In this document: positions 16,328 to 24,806 of the stretch, piece by piece
How positions within the stretch are numbered: position 1 is the stretch's first letter
Layout of the letters: every line of letters begins with the position of its first letter
NCBI RefSeq assembly: GCF_029269265.1
Contig: NZ_JARIXP010000005.1
Coordinates: forward strand, 353,028-417,027
Reading direction: 5' to 3'
Origin: Rheinheimera sp. 1928-s
GTDB lineage: Bacteria > Pseudomonadota > Gammaproteobacteria > Enterobacterales > Alteromonadaceae
Length of the DNA: 64,000 nucleotides
The notes under the pieces: model-generated
Seen by the model: only the letters and a program-made list of their open reading frames with translations
Database searches by the model: none
What the model was told of the DNA's origin: nothing
Position numbers and translations under genes: made by a program

Positions 16328-16853
16328 CTAACCACTCCCGTAATAACTGCCGTGCTCTGTGGTATTGCGATTTTGAACTGCCTTCGGCTATGCCCAACAA
16401 CTCTGCAATTTCCTGATGCTGATAACCTTCTAAGGCAAACAGCACAAACACAGCTCTTGCCTGATGGGGCAAGCGTAAAATTAATTGCTCTAACTCACGA
16501 CTCTGGCCTAATTCAGCTCCAGCCACTTCAGGTAACTCTTCCGTAGCCAGTCGCAGCAGCTTGTCCTGACGCCATACATCGATCGCGGTGCGACTTGCAA
16601 TGCTATGCAGCCAGGTGCTGAAACTGCTGTCACCACGAAACAAGGTCAGTTGCTGCCAGACCTTTACAAATACTTCCTGACAGGCATCTTCTGCTTTACT
16701 GCGATCCGCCAGCAGCCGCAGACAAACCGCATAAACCCGGCCAGAATGCTGCTGATACAGTTGCCTGAACGCCACTCGGTCGCCTTGTTGTGATAAGCGC
16801 ACCAGATCATCCATGGCTAACACTTTCTGTTCCGGACATTCAGACCTTAACAT
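16317..16853 (-). CDS. ECF-type RNA polymerase sigma factor (sigma-70 family)
   Basis: A 178-residue sigma factor. Region 2 (about residues 18-90) includes the core-binding segment LYQQHSGRVYAVCLRLLADR, DACQEVFVKVWQQL and the DNA-melting stretch FSTWLHSIASRTAIDVWR. Region 4 (about 120-175) has the helix-turn-helix LEGYQHQEIAELLGIAEGSS followed by KSQYHRARQLLREWL. The start at 16853 has AGGAA five bases ahead. First gene of an operon with an anti-sigma factor and a DUF4097 protein. An ECF-like promoter just upstream suggests that it activates its own operon. The signal is unknown. Confidence 0.85.
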   Translation of the reverse strand: MLRSECPEQKVLAMDDLVRLSQQGDRVAFRQLYQQHSGRVYAVCLRLLADRSKAEDACQEVFVKVWQQLTLFRGDSSFSTWLHSIASRTAIDVWRQDKLLRLATEELPEVAGAELGQSRELEQLILRLPHQARAVFVLFALEGYQHQEIAELLGIAEGSSKSQYHRARQLLREWLDEN

Positions 16854-16888
16854 CCCGTTCCTGTTATTTTATTGCTATTGTTATCTGT

Positions 16889-16917
16889 TTAGTCGCACGC
16901 ACAGTGGCAAAAGGTTT
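16889..16917 (-). promoter_or_regulatory. Candidate ECF-sigma autoregulatory promoter
   Basis: On the minus strand AAACCTTTTGCC (16917-16906) is followed, ten bases on, by GCGACTAA (16896-16889), similar to AACC-type -35 and CGTC/CGAC-type -10 boxes used by many ECF sigma factors. It would start transcription some 30 bases before the sigma gene. Assigned by eye only. Confidence 0.4.
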
Positions 16918-17065
16918 AAATACAAAAATAAAAAACTTTTAAACTGGTAGAGTTTTCAGCCAATACTATAGCTGAGTGACTGATTTTTAATATGAATTTT
17001 GTTTGGTATCAGACAGGATAATCTGACAGACTAAAGCAATGTTCACAGATAAACAGGAGCAGAAA

Positions 17066-18814
17066 GTGCAGAAGAAGCTTCAAAAATGCAGCTTGTTGTT
17101 CCTTTGCCTGTTTCTGTTTGCGGGCTGCACCAGCCCCCACTTTTTAAAACTTTTACCCTCTACCCAAAAAGCACTGGAAGCGAATCAACTCTTTAATTAT
17201 CAGTATGCCCGTATGCAGCAGATGAGCGCGGAAGAGCTGGCTTTGTATTGCCCGGATTTACTAAATTTACCGGATGAAACCGCCAATAAAAGTCTGCTGC
17301 AACTCAGTTGTGCCCAGTTTTGGCTATCATCGTCTCACTTAGCCAACACAGAACTGCAACAAGCCACCACTTTATACAATCAAAGTCTGACTCATTTTTT
17401 GAGGTTGATGCTACCCAAACAAAAATACCGTCATCCTGCGCTTCGTATCGTATTGGAGCCTCCTTTGGATGAAACCGGCTTGCCATTTGAAGACTTTGTT
17501 CTGGCCAGTGATTTCCAGGCTATTAAAAGTCATCACCAAAAAATAAAAGGAACAGGTTTAGGCGTCAGTCTGGTGGCCGCGCGGGAAAATACAGGCAAAG
17601 GTTGGGATAAAAATTATCCGCCAGAAGGCATTTTCCGCTCTGTGACTGTGACCCTGAAAGAATTGAAATTTACCAAAGAGATGCAAATTCAGCTGACGCT
17701 GCAGGGACATCTGATGCAAAGCGCGGCGCAGCTTCAGTTGACATCAGCGTCTTATCCACTGTTGTACGATGCTGCCAGCAGTTATTTATGGTTGATGCAG
17801 CAGGCCAAGCTGGTGGATTTGGAACTACCGGGCTTATTTAATGCCGAATTAGCTGACAATAAACTGGGGATTTACAGCGTCACGCCACTGCAGAACGACA
17901 AACAACCGCTACTGCTGATCCATGGCTTAAATTCCAGCCCCCTCATTTGGTACGAATTAACCATGGCGGTATTGTTGGATGAAGAACTCAAACAACGTTA
18001 TCAGATTTGGCATGCTTATTACCCTTCCGGGCCTCCGCCTTTTTACAACTCGATGCGTATCCGTAAAAAGCTGGATGAGTTGCATGGCAAGCTCAACGCT
18101 GACGGAGGTACCAAGGAGCTGGATCAGATGCTGGTGGTTGGTCACAGTATGGGCGGTATTATCAGTAAAACTCTGATCCAAAATACAGATTATGTATTGT
18201 GGGATATTAGTTTTACGGAGCGGCCTGAACAGATAGGTTATGCACAAAAAGAACTGGATAACATTCAGGATATTTTTATCTTTAAAGCCAGGCCTTATAT
18301 CGACAAAGTGGTGTTTATCGACACGCCACATGGCGGTTCAGAGTATTCTGAATCGCTTCTGGCCAAAATGGCCAGCTGGTTTATTAACTTACCCAAAAAC
18401 TTCACTCTGCTGATGAGTGATTTTATCCTGAAACTGGGACCGGACAAAATCACTTTGCCTATGCGTGAATACCTGGGTGGTGGCAGTGGCCCGCATTCAG
18501 TGCAAGTACTGTCGCCCCGTCATCCTTTGTTACAGGGCTTAAATAAACTCGATTATCAACGACCTGTGTATTCTATTATTGGCAGCGACGGTGCCTTATC
18601 CTGCAAGGACGAAAAAAGCTGCAGTCAAATCAGTGATGGCGTAGTGCCCTTTTTCAGCGCGCATCAGGCCAAAGCAGTGCAGGAAGTTATAGTGCCTTCG
18701 CGCCATAACTCTTACCAGTCCCCTCAAGCCCTTGAGTTTTTGCTGCAGGTGCTGCATCAACCCGCTGGAGAGGCCAAAATCCTGCCAGTGGCGCCTGACA
18801 AGCCTGACGATTAA
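17066..18814 (+). CDS. Alpha/beta-hydrolase (lipase-like) lipoprotein
   Basis: About 582 residues if the GTG at 17066 is used. It has AGGAG six bases ahead and puts a short Lys-rich n-region before the hydrophobic core and lipobox FAGC. An in-frame ATG at 17039 lacks a ribosome-binding site. The N-terminal half is helical and of unknown role. The C-terminal half is an alpha/beta hydrolase: oxyanion segment LLIHGLNSSPLIWYEL near residue 285, nucleophile elbow VVGHSMGG near 358-363, a following IDTPHGGSEYSES, and a late SRHN that probably holds the catalytic His. As an envelope-anchored enzyme it probably hydrolyses lipid or ester substrates. A 38-base gap separates it from the Hsp70-like gene. 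Confidence 0.75.
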   Translation: MQKKLQKCSLLFLCLFLFAGCTSPHFLKLLPSTQKALEANQLFNYQYARMQQMSAEELALYCPDLLNLPDETANKSLLQLSCAQFWLSSSHLANTELQQATTLYNQSLTHFLRLMLPKQKYRHPALRIVLEPPLDETGLPFEDFVLASDFQAIKSHHQKIKGTGLGVSLVAARENTGKGWDKNYPPEGIFRSVTVTLKELKFTKEMQIQLTLQGHLMQSAAQLQLTSASYPLLYDAASSYLWLMQQAKLVDLELPGLFNAELADNKLGIYSVTPLQNDKQPLLLIHGLNSSPLIWYELTMAVLLDEELKQRYQIWHAYYPSGPPPFYNSMRIRKKLDELHGKLNADGGTKELDQMLVVGHSMGGIISKTLIQNTDYVLWDISFTERPEQIGYAQKELDNIQDIFIFKARPYIDKVVFIDTPHGGSEYSESLLAKMASWFINLPKNFTLLMSDFILKLGPDKITLPMREYLGGGSGPHSVQVLSPRHPLLQGLNKLDYQRPVYSIIGSDGALSCKDEKSCSQISDGVVPFFSAHQAKAVQEVIVPSRHNSYQSPQALEFLLQVLHQPAGEAKILPVAPDKPDD

Positions 18815-18852
18815 AGCTATACTCGCCGCCCTTTTTTCTGACAGGTGATCTT

Positions 18853-20157
18853 ATGTCTGCTCCTTATCTTGCTGTTGATTTTGGTACATCCAACTGTGCC
18901 GCTGGTTTTATGCTGGAGCAACAGCCGCATTTATTAGCTTTGGAGCAGGATGGCAGCCGGTATTTAAGCTCGGCTTTGTATATTGAACGCCAGCGTGACC
19001 CCGAAGATGAAGATGCCTACCTGTCAGCCAGTCTGACCCGTTTATTAGCGCAAAAAAGCACAGTGCTTGTAGGTAAAGCGGCGCACGAACGCTACAGTAT
19101 GGATCCCTTAGGTGGTGTGTTTATTCGCTCACCTAAGTCGATGCTGGGCAGCCGTTTAACGCCCGCTCAAACTGAAATTTATACTCAGGTCGCCACTTTA
19201 TTGTTAGGCCGGATTAAACAAGGCGCCGAGCAAAAATTAGGTCATCAGGTAGAGCGCGTGCTGATTGGCCGCCCTATCCATTTTCAGGGTATAGATTTAG
19301 CTTTGGGCGATGAACGTGCTTTGGCCATTTTAAACCAAGCCGCAAGCCGGGTTGGTTTTAAAGAAGTCGATTTTGCCTATGAGCCGGTCGCAGCGGCTAT
19401 TGAGTACGAGCGGTATTTAACCCGGGAGCAACTGGTGCTGGTGGTGGATATTGGTGGCGGTACCAGCGATATCAGCTTGATTCGTCTGGGGCCAACACAC
19501 AGCCAGAAATTTGATCGCAGCAGCGATTTACTGGGCCACAGCGGTAAACGTATTGGTGGTGTGGATATGGATATCAAACTAACCATTTACGGCTTAATGA
19601 AACTTTTTGGCCGTCAGAGTCTGGCGCTGGATGGCAAACCTCTGCCTGGCGCCTTGTTTAGCGATGCAGTAAATATTATCGACATTCATGCGCAGGAGCG
19701 GTTTTACGCTGAAAAAACCTATGATGAGCTGTTGGATTTAAAAGATTTGGCGGCTGAACCACAACTGTTAAGCCGCTTTGTGCAGGTGTATCAGCAGCAC
19801 TTAAGTTATTACCTGAATCAAAAAGCTGAGCAAGCCAAAATCGGACTGACTGAACATGCCGCAGTGGATGTGGTGCTGGAACGTATTGAGCAAAACCTGG
19901 TGCAAAACCTGTCGCAGCAACAACTGATGGATGCTTTATATCAGGAGTTATCTGGTATCAGTAAGCTTATTCAGCAGTGTTTACAGAGTGCTGGCGTAAA
20001 ACCTGACAGTATTTTTGTCACAGGGGGCGCTTCTGCAGTGCCTGGCGTGCAACAAATGCTGCAGCAGTTATTGCCTGATGTACCTGTGATCCGCGGTGAT
20101 CAGTTTGGCTCTGTCGCTATGGGCTTAAGTAAACTGGCGTCTCTTCGTTTTGGTTAA
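18853..20157 (+). CDS. yegD: Hsp70-family chaperone-like protein (YegD type)
   Basis: 434 residues, holding the actin-like ATPase fold of Hsp70 but no full substrate-binding domain, as in E. coli YegD. Phosphate-1 loop AVDFGTSNCAAGF at the N-terminus, phosphate-2 loop VVDIGGGTSDISLIR near residue 197, GKRIGGVDMDIKL, and the adenosine-binding VTGGASAVPGVQQ near 390. YegD is a poorly studied cytosolic ATPase; no client is known to me. The ATG follows CAGGTGATCTT. The stop codon is embedded in the first bases of a perfect GGGGTCAG palindrome, which probably also terminates the transcript. Confidence 0.8.
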   Translation: MSAPYLAVDFGTSNCAAGFMLEQQPHLLALEQDGSRYLSSALYIERQRDPEDEDAYLSASLTRLLAQKSTVLVGKAAHERYSMDPLGGVFIRSPKSMLGSRLTPAQTEIYTQVATLLLGRIKQGAEQKLGHQVERVLIGRPIHFQGIDLALGDERALAILNQAASRVGFKEVDFAYEPVAAAIEYERYLTREQLVLVVDIGGGTSDISLIRLGPTHSQKFDRSSDLLGHSGKRIGGVDMDIKLTIYGLMKLFGRQSLALDGKPLPGALFSDAVNIIDIHAQERFYAEKTYDELLDLKDLAAEPQLLSRFVQVYQQHLSYYLNQKAEQAKIGLTEHAAVDVVLERIEQNLVQNLSQQQLMDALYQELSGISKLIQQCLQSAGVKPDSIFVTGGASAVPGVQQMLQQLLPDVPVIRGDQFGSVAMGLSKLASLRFG

Positions 20158-20214
20158 AAATGGGGTCAGATCACATTATTTGCCCAACAAATAATGTGAT
20201 CTGACCCCATTTTT
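20156..20214. repeat. Perfect GGGGTCAGA palindrome (REP-like), doubles as terminator
   Basis: Two 27-base arms (20156-20182 and 20188-20214) pair perfectly around a five-base CCCAA loop. Each arm holds TGGGGTCAGA followed by TCACATTATTTG. Flanking A5 and T5 make it a bidirectional terminator. It overlaps the yegD stop. A near-identical unit lies at 57725-57781. Confidence 0.85.
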
Positions 20215-20339
20215 ACTCTCAATTCACTAAACTGCACAAAAAAACAACAATAGCGCTGGTCGCACTGGCGCTTTCCCGTTACAATGCGCGGCTTTTTGCG
20301 TGGGCCAATTGGGGTTCGCGCTTTTATTTGAGAAATTTA

Positions 20340-21791
20340 ATGTCATTTTCTGCTTTGGGTTTAAACCCTGCTTTGGTTGAGGCCGTACATCAGGCCGGTT
20401 ATACCCAACCTACCCCTATTCAACAACAGGCCATTCCTGCTGTGTTACAGCGCCGTGATCTGTTGGCTGCCGCTCAAACCGGCACTGGCAAAACAGCCAG
20501 CTTTGTATTACCTATATTACAAATTTTATCAGCACAGCCCATCCAGAAACCTCGTCCGGTCAAAGCGCTGATTTTAACGCCAACCCGTGAACTGGCGGCG
20601 CAGATTGAAGAACAAATTCAAAAGTACGGTAAAGAGTTAAGCCCTAAATTAAAACACCATGTCGTCTTTGGTGGCGTTAGCATTAACCCACAAATGATGG
20701 CATTACGGGGTGGCGTGGATATTTTAACCGCGACTCCTGGCCGTTTATTGGATCTGTTAAGCCAAAACGCCTTAAAACTGGACCAGGTGCAAATGCTGGT
20801 TCTGGATGAAGCCGACCGTATGCTGGATATGGGTTTTATCCGTGATTTGAAAAAAATTCTGGCCTTGCTGCCAAAGGTTCGTCAAAACTTGTTGTTTTCG
20901 GCAACTTTCAGTAATGAAATTAAAGGCTTAACTCAGGGTTTACTGCAAAATCCGCTGATGATCCAGGTCACACCGGAAAATACCACAGTTGAGAAAATTG
21001 AACAGCAGGTGTACTTGCTGGGTAAAGGCCAGAAAACTGCGGCTTTATGTCAGTTAATCACTGAAAACAAATGGCAACAGGTGCTGGTATTTATGCCAAC
21101 CAAACACGAAGCCAACCGTTTAAGCGAACAGCTGACCTTTGCTGGTATACCTTCTGCAGCTTTGCATGGTAATAAAAGCCAGAATGCCCGCACTAAAGCC
21201 TTGGCTGACTTTAAAGCCAACGAGCTACAAGTGTTAGTGGCCACTGACGTTGCTGCCCGTGGTATTGATATTTCTCAACTGCCTTATGTGGTGAACTTTG
21301 CGTTACCACGTTCACCAGCAGATTACGTACACCGTATAGGTCGTACTGGTCGTGCCGGTAAATCTGGTTTAGCCGTCTCTTTTGTCGCACCTGATGAAGT
21401 GCCACAGTTAAGACAGGTTGAGCGTTTGATTGGTATGAAACTGCCAAGCCAAAGCATGAATCCGGATCCATTACCGGATGCGGTCACTGCTATTGCGAAA
21501 GCACCTCGCCCTCCTCGTCCTGTGCGTAAGCCACAAGGTGAAAGTGCGAGCAGCAATAAACCACGAGCCAATGGCGGACAAAAACCAGCCTCAGGTCAAA
21601 AGCCAGGTCAGAGCCAAGGTCAAAAAACAGCTCAAGCGCCAAAGCCGCCACGCCGTTTTGAAGCACCAAAAACACCTGGTATTCAGACACAAGCAGCCGG
21701 TCATATGGCCACACCTGCGGCTGAACATAACAACGGCAACGGTCAACGTCGTCGTTTTAAACCTAAGCCTAAAGCCACAACAGCGGCTTAA
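20340..21791 (+). CDS. rhlE: DEAD-box ATP-dependent RNA helicase RhlE
   Basis: 483 residues from ATG 20340; the product begins [16 protein letters not shown], the usual RhlE start. Helicase motifs in order: Q motif ([12 protein letters not shown]), motif [12 protein letters not shown], Ia [10 protein letters not shown] and TPGRLLDL, motif [15 protein letters not shown], motif III FSATF, motif [10 protein letters not shown], motif [12 protein letters not shown], motif [12 protein letters not shown]. The C-terminal tail (about residues 395-483) is basic, Pro/Gln/Lys-rich and unstructured, typical of RhlE. It remodels RNA in ribosome assembly and RNA decay and can work beside RNase E. The pseudouridine synthase gene follows after 29 bases. 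Confidence 0.9.
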   Translation: MSFSALGLNPALVEAVHQAGYTQPTPIQQQAIPAVLQRRDLLAAAQTGTGKTASFVLPILQILSAQPIQKPRPVKALILTPTRELAAQIEEQIQKYGKELSPKLKHHVVFGGVSINPQMMALRGGVDILTATPGRLLDLLSQNALKLDQVQMLVLDEADRMLDMGFIRDLKKILALLPKVRQNLLFSATFSNEIKGLTQGLLQNPLMIQVTPENTTVEKIEQQVYLLGKGQKTAALCQLITENKWQQVLVFMPTKHEANRLSEQLTFAGIPSAALHGNKSQNARTKALADFKANELQVLVATDVAARGIDISQLPYVVNFALPRSPADYVHRIGRTGRAGKSGLAVSFVAPDEVPQLRQVERLIGMKLPSQSMNPDPLPDAVTAIAKAPRPPRPVRKPQGESASSNKPRANGGQKPASGQKPGQSQGQKTAQAPKPPRRFEAPKTPGIQTQAAGHMATPAAEHNNGNGQRRRFKPKPKATTAA

Positions 21792-21820
21792 GTGATTTAG
21801 GTATATCAGGTAAAAGGCGG

Positions 21821-22507
21821 ATGAAAATTCGTTTAGCTAAATACCTGGCCGACCATGGCCTTTGTTCAAGACGAGCCGCATCAAGGCTGATTGACGAAGG
21901 CCGGGTTTTGGTAAATCACCGCCCCGCTAATCATATTGACCATGTCGATGCTGACGACCTTATTCTGGTCGATGAGCAACCTTTTGCTGCCATCACTGAA
22001 AAACATTATCTGTTGTACCACAAGCCTGTGGGCATAGACTGTAACCTCAATCCTGAAAAAGCCGACAGCCTGTATCATCTGCTGCAACAATTCCCTATGC
22101 GGTTGTTTCCGGTCGGACGACTGGATAAAGACTCCTGTGGTTTAGTGCTGCTAACCAATGATGGCGAACTGGCACAACGTTTATTACACCCCGATTTTTA
22201 TCATGAAAAAACCTATCAGGTGACCGTAGATAAAACACTGACAACACAGACTTTAGAGCAATTGGCATCCGGTGTCAGTTGGACTGTCGGCACTCATAGC
22301 TATCAATCCCGCCCTTGTCAGGTGACCCAACTTAGCGCTGATAGCTTTGAAATTGTGCTGACCCAGGGCTTAAACCGGCAAATCCGCTATATGTGCCGTA
22401 CGCAAGGCTTTAAAGTGCTGCAACTCAAACGTATTCAACTGGCGGAGTTTAACCTCGCCGATTTAGCTGAAGGTTGTTTTCAAACCGTCAGCCTGAGCGC
22501 CGACTAA
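21821..22507 (+). CDS. rluF: RsuA/RluF-family rRNA pseudouridine synthase
   Basis: 228 residues. An N-terminal S4 RNA-binding domain (about 3-50, RLAKYLADHGLCSRRAASRL) is followed by the synthase domain with the catalytic Asp in VGRLDKDSCGLVLLTNDG. The later HEKTYQVTVDK and LTQGLNRQIRYMC are close to E. coli RluF (23S rRNA U2604). RluF has a long basic C-terminal tail that is missing here, so RluE or a family-level assignment is possible. It lies 29 bases after rhlE in the same direction; both act on ribosomal RNA and are probably co-transcribed. Confidence 0.7.
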   Translation: MKIRLAKYLADHGLCSRRAASRLIDEGRVLVNHRPANHIDHVDADDLILVDEQPFAAITEKHYLLYHKPVGIDCNLNPEKADSLYHLLQQFPMRLFPVGRLDKDSCGLVLLTNDGELAQRLLHPDFYHEKTYQVTVDKTLTTQTLEQLASGVSWTVGTHSYQSRPCQVTQLSADSFEIVLTQGLNRQIRYMCRTQGFKVLQLKRIQLAEFNLADLAEGCFQTVSLSAD

Positions 22508-22577
22508 AGCGGGTTATCAAACTCCATTTTGTGTTGTAGAGTAAGTTTTTGAAAAAATGACTGAAAAAGGAGACAAA

Positions 22578-22991
22578 ATGAAGAACTTAACACTCTGGAT
22601 CTTTACCGCTTTCTGCTGCGTTGCTTTACCCTCAATAGCCTCGGAGCCTGCAACACTGCAAGGCAGCTGGACACTCAAATCTGCGGTTTACACCAAAGCA
22701 GATGGCACTGTGATCACCCTGTCAGGTGACGATTTGAAGTCCGTCAAAATCTTATCTAAAGAACACTTTAGTTTTGTCACAGTCAATAAAGACGGCAGTT
22801 TCAGCAGTGCCTTAACAGGCACTTACCAGTTGAAAGGCAATGACTATCACGAAACTCCACAAACAGGTTCAGTCGCCACCATGCTAAATAAAACCTATGA
22901 ATTTAAAGCTAAAGTTGAAGGCGATCTCTGGCATCACAGTGGTATGGAAGATGGAATGAAAATTGAGGAGGTCTGGCAAAGACTGGATTAG
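22578..22991 (+). CDS. Exported lipocalin-like domain protein (hypothetical)
   Basis: About 137 residues from the ATG at 22578, which has AAGGAG six bases upstream; an ATG at 22557 lacks one. A signal peptide (MKNLTLWIFTAFCCVALPSIA) precedes a single small beta-barrel-like domain. It begins LQGSWTLKSAVYTKADG and has FSFVTVNKDGSF, GTYQLKGNDYHET and a C-terminal EEVWQRLD. This W-x-L ... G-x-Y pattern recalls lipocalin-like or DUF4488-type domains that bind small hydrophobic molecules. The ligand is unknown and the family is assigned by layout only. The 3' end runs into a 10-base tandem repeat shared with the converging ABC-F gene. Confidence 0.6.
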   Translation: MKNLTLWIFTAFCCVALPSIASEPATLQGSWTLKSAVYTKADGTVITLSGDDLKSVKILSKEHFSFVTVNKDGSFSSALTGTYQLKGNDYHETPQTGSVATMLNKTYEFKAKVEGDLWHHSGMEDGMKIEEVWQRLD

Positions 22992-23040
22992 CCTGGAAGA
23001 GACTGGAAGAGACTAGAAGAGACTGGATTAATCCAGTCTT
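22981..23040. repeat. 10-base tandem repeats and palindrome at two convergent gene ends
   Basis: Five consecutive 10-base units related to GACTGGAAGA run from 22981 to 23030; the first lies inside the lipocalin-like gene. They end in a 20-base perfect palindrome (23020-23039) built on AGACTGGATT. The two genes therefore end in inverted copies of the same codons: both proteins end Arg-Leu-Asp-stop. Confidence 0.8.
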
Positions 23041-24608
23041 ACCAAAGCAGAGAAATCAAGCTGCTGCCACTGTGCATCTTGATGGGTCACCAACATAAAA
23101 CCTGCCGGATAATTCTGCAAAAAGCTTTGCAGCATAGCCAAAGCCTGAAAATCCAGGTGATTATCCGGCTCATCCAGCAGCAAAAAAGGCGCATATGGCT
23201 GCAACGCCAAAATCATAAACAACAACTTCATCCGCTCTCCGCCGCTGAGCTGCTGCGTAGGTAAAGTAAGGCGCTGTGCACCAAGTCCTATACCAGACAA
23301 ACAAGTTCGGATCTGCGACTCCTGCTGCGACATCGTAAGAGCTCTGATGGCCTCTACAGCGCCTGGGAAATCATCCAGCAAAGACAAATACTGATCCAGA
23401 TACCACAACCGTTGTTTCACCTGCACTACACCCTGTGTTGGCTGAATAAAACCCGCCAGTACTTTCAGTAAGGTCGACTTACCACTGCCATTGCCTCCAG
23501 TGACAAGGCAGCGCTGCTGCACATCAAGCTGGAAAGATAAAGGCGCTTTTGAACCATAAGGTAAAACCAGACCGTCACAATAAAGCACAGTACCGCTACA
23601 AACTTTTGCTGCAGCAACAGCTGGCAGTTTTGGCAAGTCGCGGTAATCCAGTTGTCGTTGCAGCTGCTGGCGCCTGGCACTTAACTCCTGCTGCTGAGCC
23701 TGCACCTGAAGTTGCAAACGACCATGACTTTGTTCAGCCTGCTGAGCTTTTCTGCCCAGTAAAATTGGCGCCTGATTGGTATGGGTTTTATTCTTTTTAG
23801 CCTGCTGATGTTTTTGCTGTTGTTGTTCAAGCAATAGCTGTTGCTGCTGTCGCTGACGGCTTTGTTGTTTTTTTAACTTGTCATTTTGCTGTTGCAACTG
23901 CTGCTGTTGTTTCTGGCTCTGATGCAAAAAGTCCTGGTAGTTGCCCTGATATTTCTCCAGCCCTAAAGGCGATAACTGGTAAATACAATCTACAGTCGAC
24001 AATAACGCCACATCATGGCTCACCAGCAAATATCCTGCCTGATACTGCTTTAGTTGCTGTTGAAGCCATAAACGAGCGGGTTGATCCAGATGATTTGATA
24101 CTTCATCAAGCAATAAAAACTGCTTTGTTGCAAAAGCCTTCGCCAGACGCAGCTTCATCAACTGACCTCCACTTAAAGCACAAAGTAGCAAAGCAGGATC
24201 TGTGGGCAGATTTAAATCGAGCAACCACTGCGTAAGCTCAGCTTTCGCTAACCAGCGATCGCCAATGCTATCAAAATCAGTTTGGTCCAGACTGCCAGCT
24301 TCCACTCGCTCTAAAGCGTCAAACAAAGCATCTAACCCCAGATAACAGCTGATGCTTTGATTAAGCTCCGGCTCCAGCTGTGACAGGTAATAAAATGGCT
24401 GTTGCCAAAGCAGTTCACCGCTGTAAGCCAAGTCGGTTTCCTGCCCTGCTAAACAGCGTAAAAATAAGGATTTACCACAGCCATTTAACCCGACCAAAGC
24501 CTGAGCTTTGGGCTGAAGTTGCAGATCGATAGCTGGGTGTAAAAACTCCAAGCCCGGATAGGTCCATTGAAATTGGCGACATAATAAAACGGCAGATAAT
24601 TCAGACAT
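23028..24608 (-). CDS. ABC-F family ATPase
   Basis: 526 residues with two ATP-binding cassettes and no membrane segment. Cassette 1 has Walker A GLNGCGKS, signature LSGGQ and Walker B LLLDEVSNHLD (Val where ABC-F proteins nearly always have Pro). Cassette 2 has GGNGSGKST, LSGGE and LLLDEPDNHLD. The linker between them (about 228-330) is extremely Gln/Lys-rich (QKQQQQLQQQNDKLKKQQ). ABC-F proteins bind the ribosomal E site, and some give antibiotic resistance by target protection. This one is shorter than EttA, Uup or YheS and is not one I can name. The ribosome-binding site lies in a small hairpin (24615-24629). Transcribed alone, leftward. Confidence 0.75.
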   Translation of the reverse strand: MSELSAVLLCRQFQWTYPGLEFLHPAIDLQLQPKAQALVGLNGCGKSLFLRCLAGQETDLAYSGELLWQQPFYYLSQLEPELNQSISCYLGLDALFDALERVEAGSLDQTDFDSIGDRWLAKAELTQWLLDLNLPTDPALLLCALSGGQLMKLRLAKAFATKQFLLLDEVSNHLDQPARLWLQQQLKQYQAGYLLVSHDVALLSTVDCIYQLSPLGLEKYQGNYQDFLHQSQKQQQQLQQQNDKLKKQQSRQRQQQQLLLEQQQQKHQQAKKNKTHTNQAPILLGRKAQQAEQSHGRLQLQVQAQQQELSARRQQLQRQLDYRDLPKLPAVAAAKVCSGTVLYCDGLVLPYGSKAPLSFQLDVQQRCLVTGGNGSGKSTLLKVLAGFIQPTQGVVQVKQRLWYLDQYLSLLDDFPGAVEAIRALTMSQQESQIRTCLSGIGLGAQRLTLPTQQLSGGERMKLLFMILALQPYAPFLLLDEPDNHLDFQALAMLQSFLQNYPAGFMLVTHQDAQWQQLDFSALVRLD

Positions 24609-24806
24609 ACAGACTCCTGAAATACAGGACGACTGTGTTCACAGACAAAAAGAAAAAAGCGATCAATACCTGTTAAACAACAGCATTCCTGATGATTTGC
24701 AAAATAACGACTACAAATTTTCGGGAATTTAGTTGTTCATTTCAGCGGTACTCGAAGTGGAAGTAGCGTTATGCTAACAAGCAAAACAAAGTGGACGCAA
24801 GTTATT

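Noticed and set aside
24609-24806. Possible leader peptide before the ABC-F gene
   Set aside because: No convincing start with ribosome-binding site and no terminator/antiterminator pair; only the weak hairpin over the ribosome-binding site remains.
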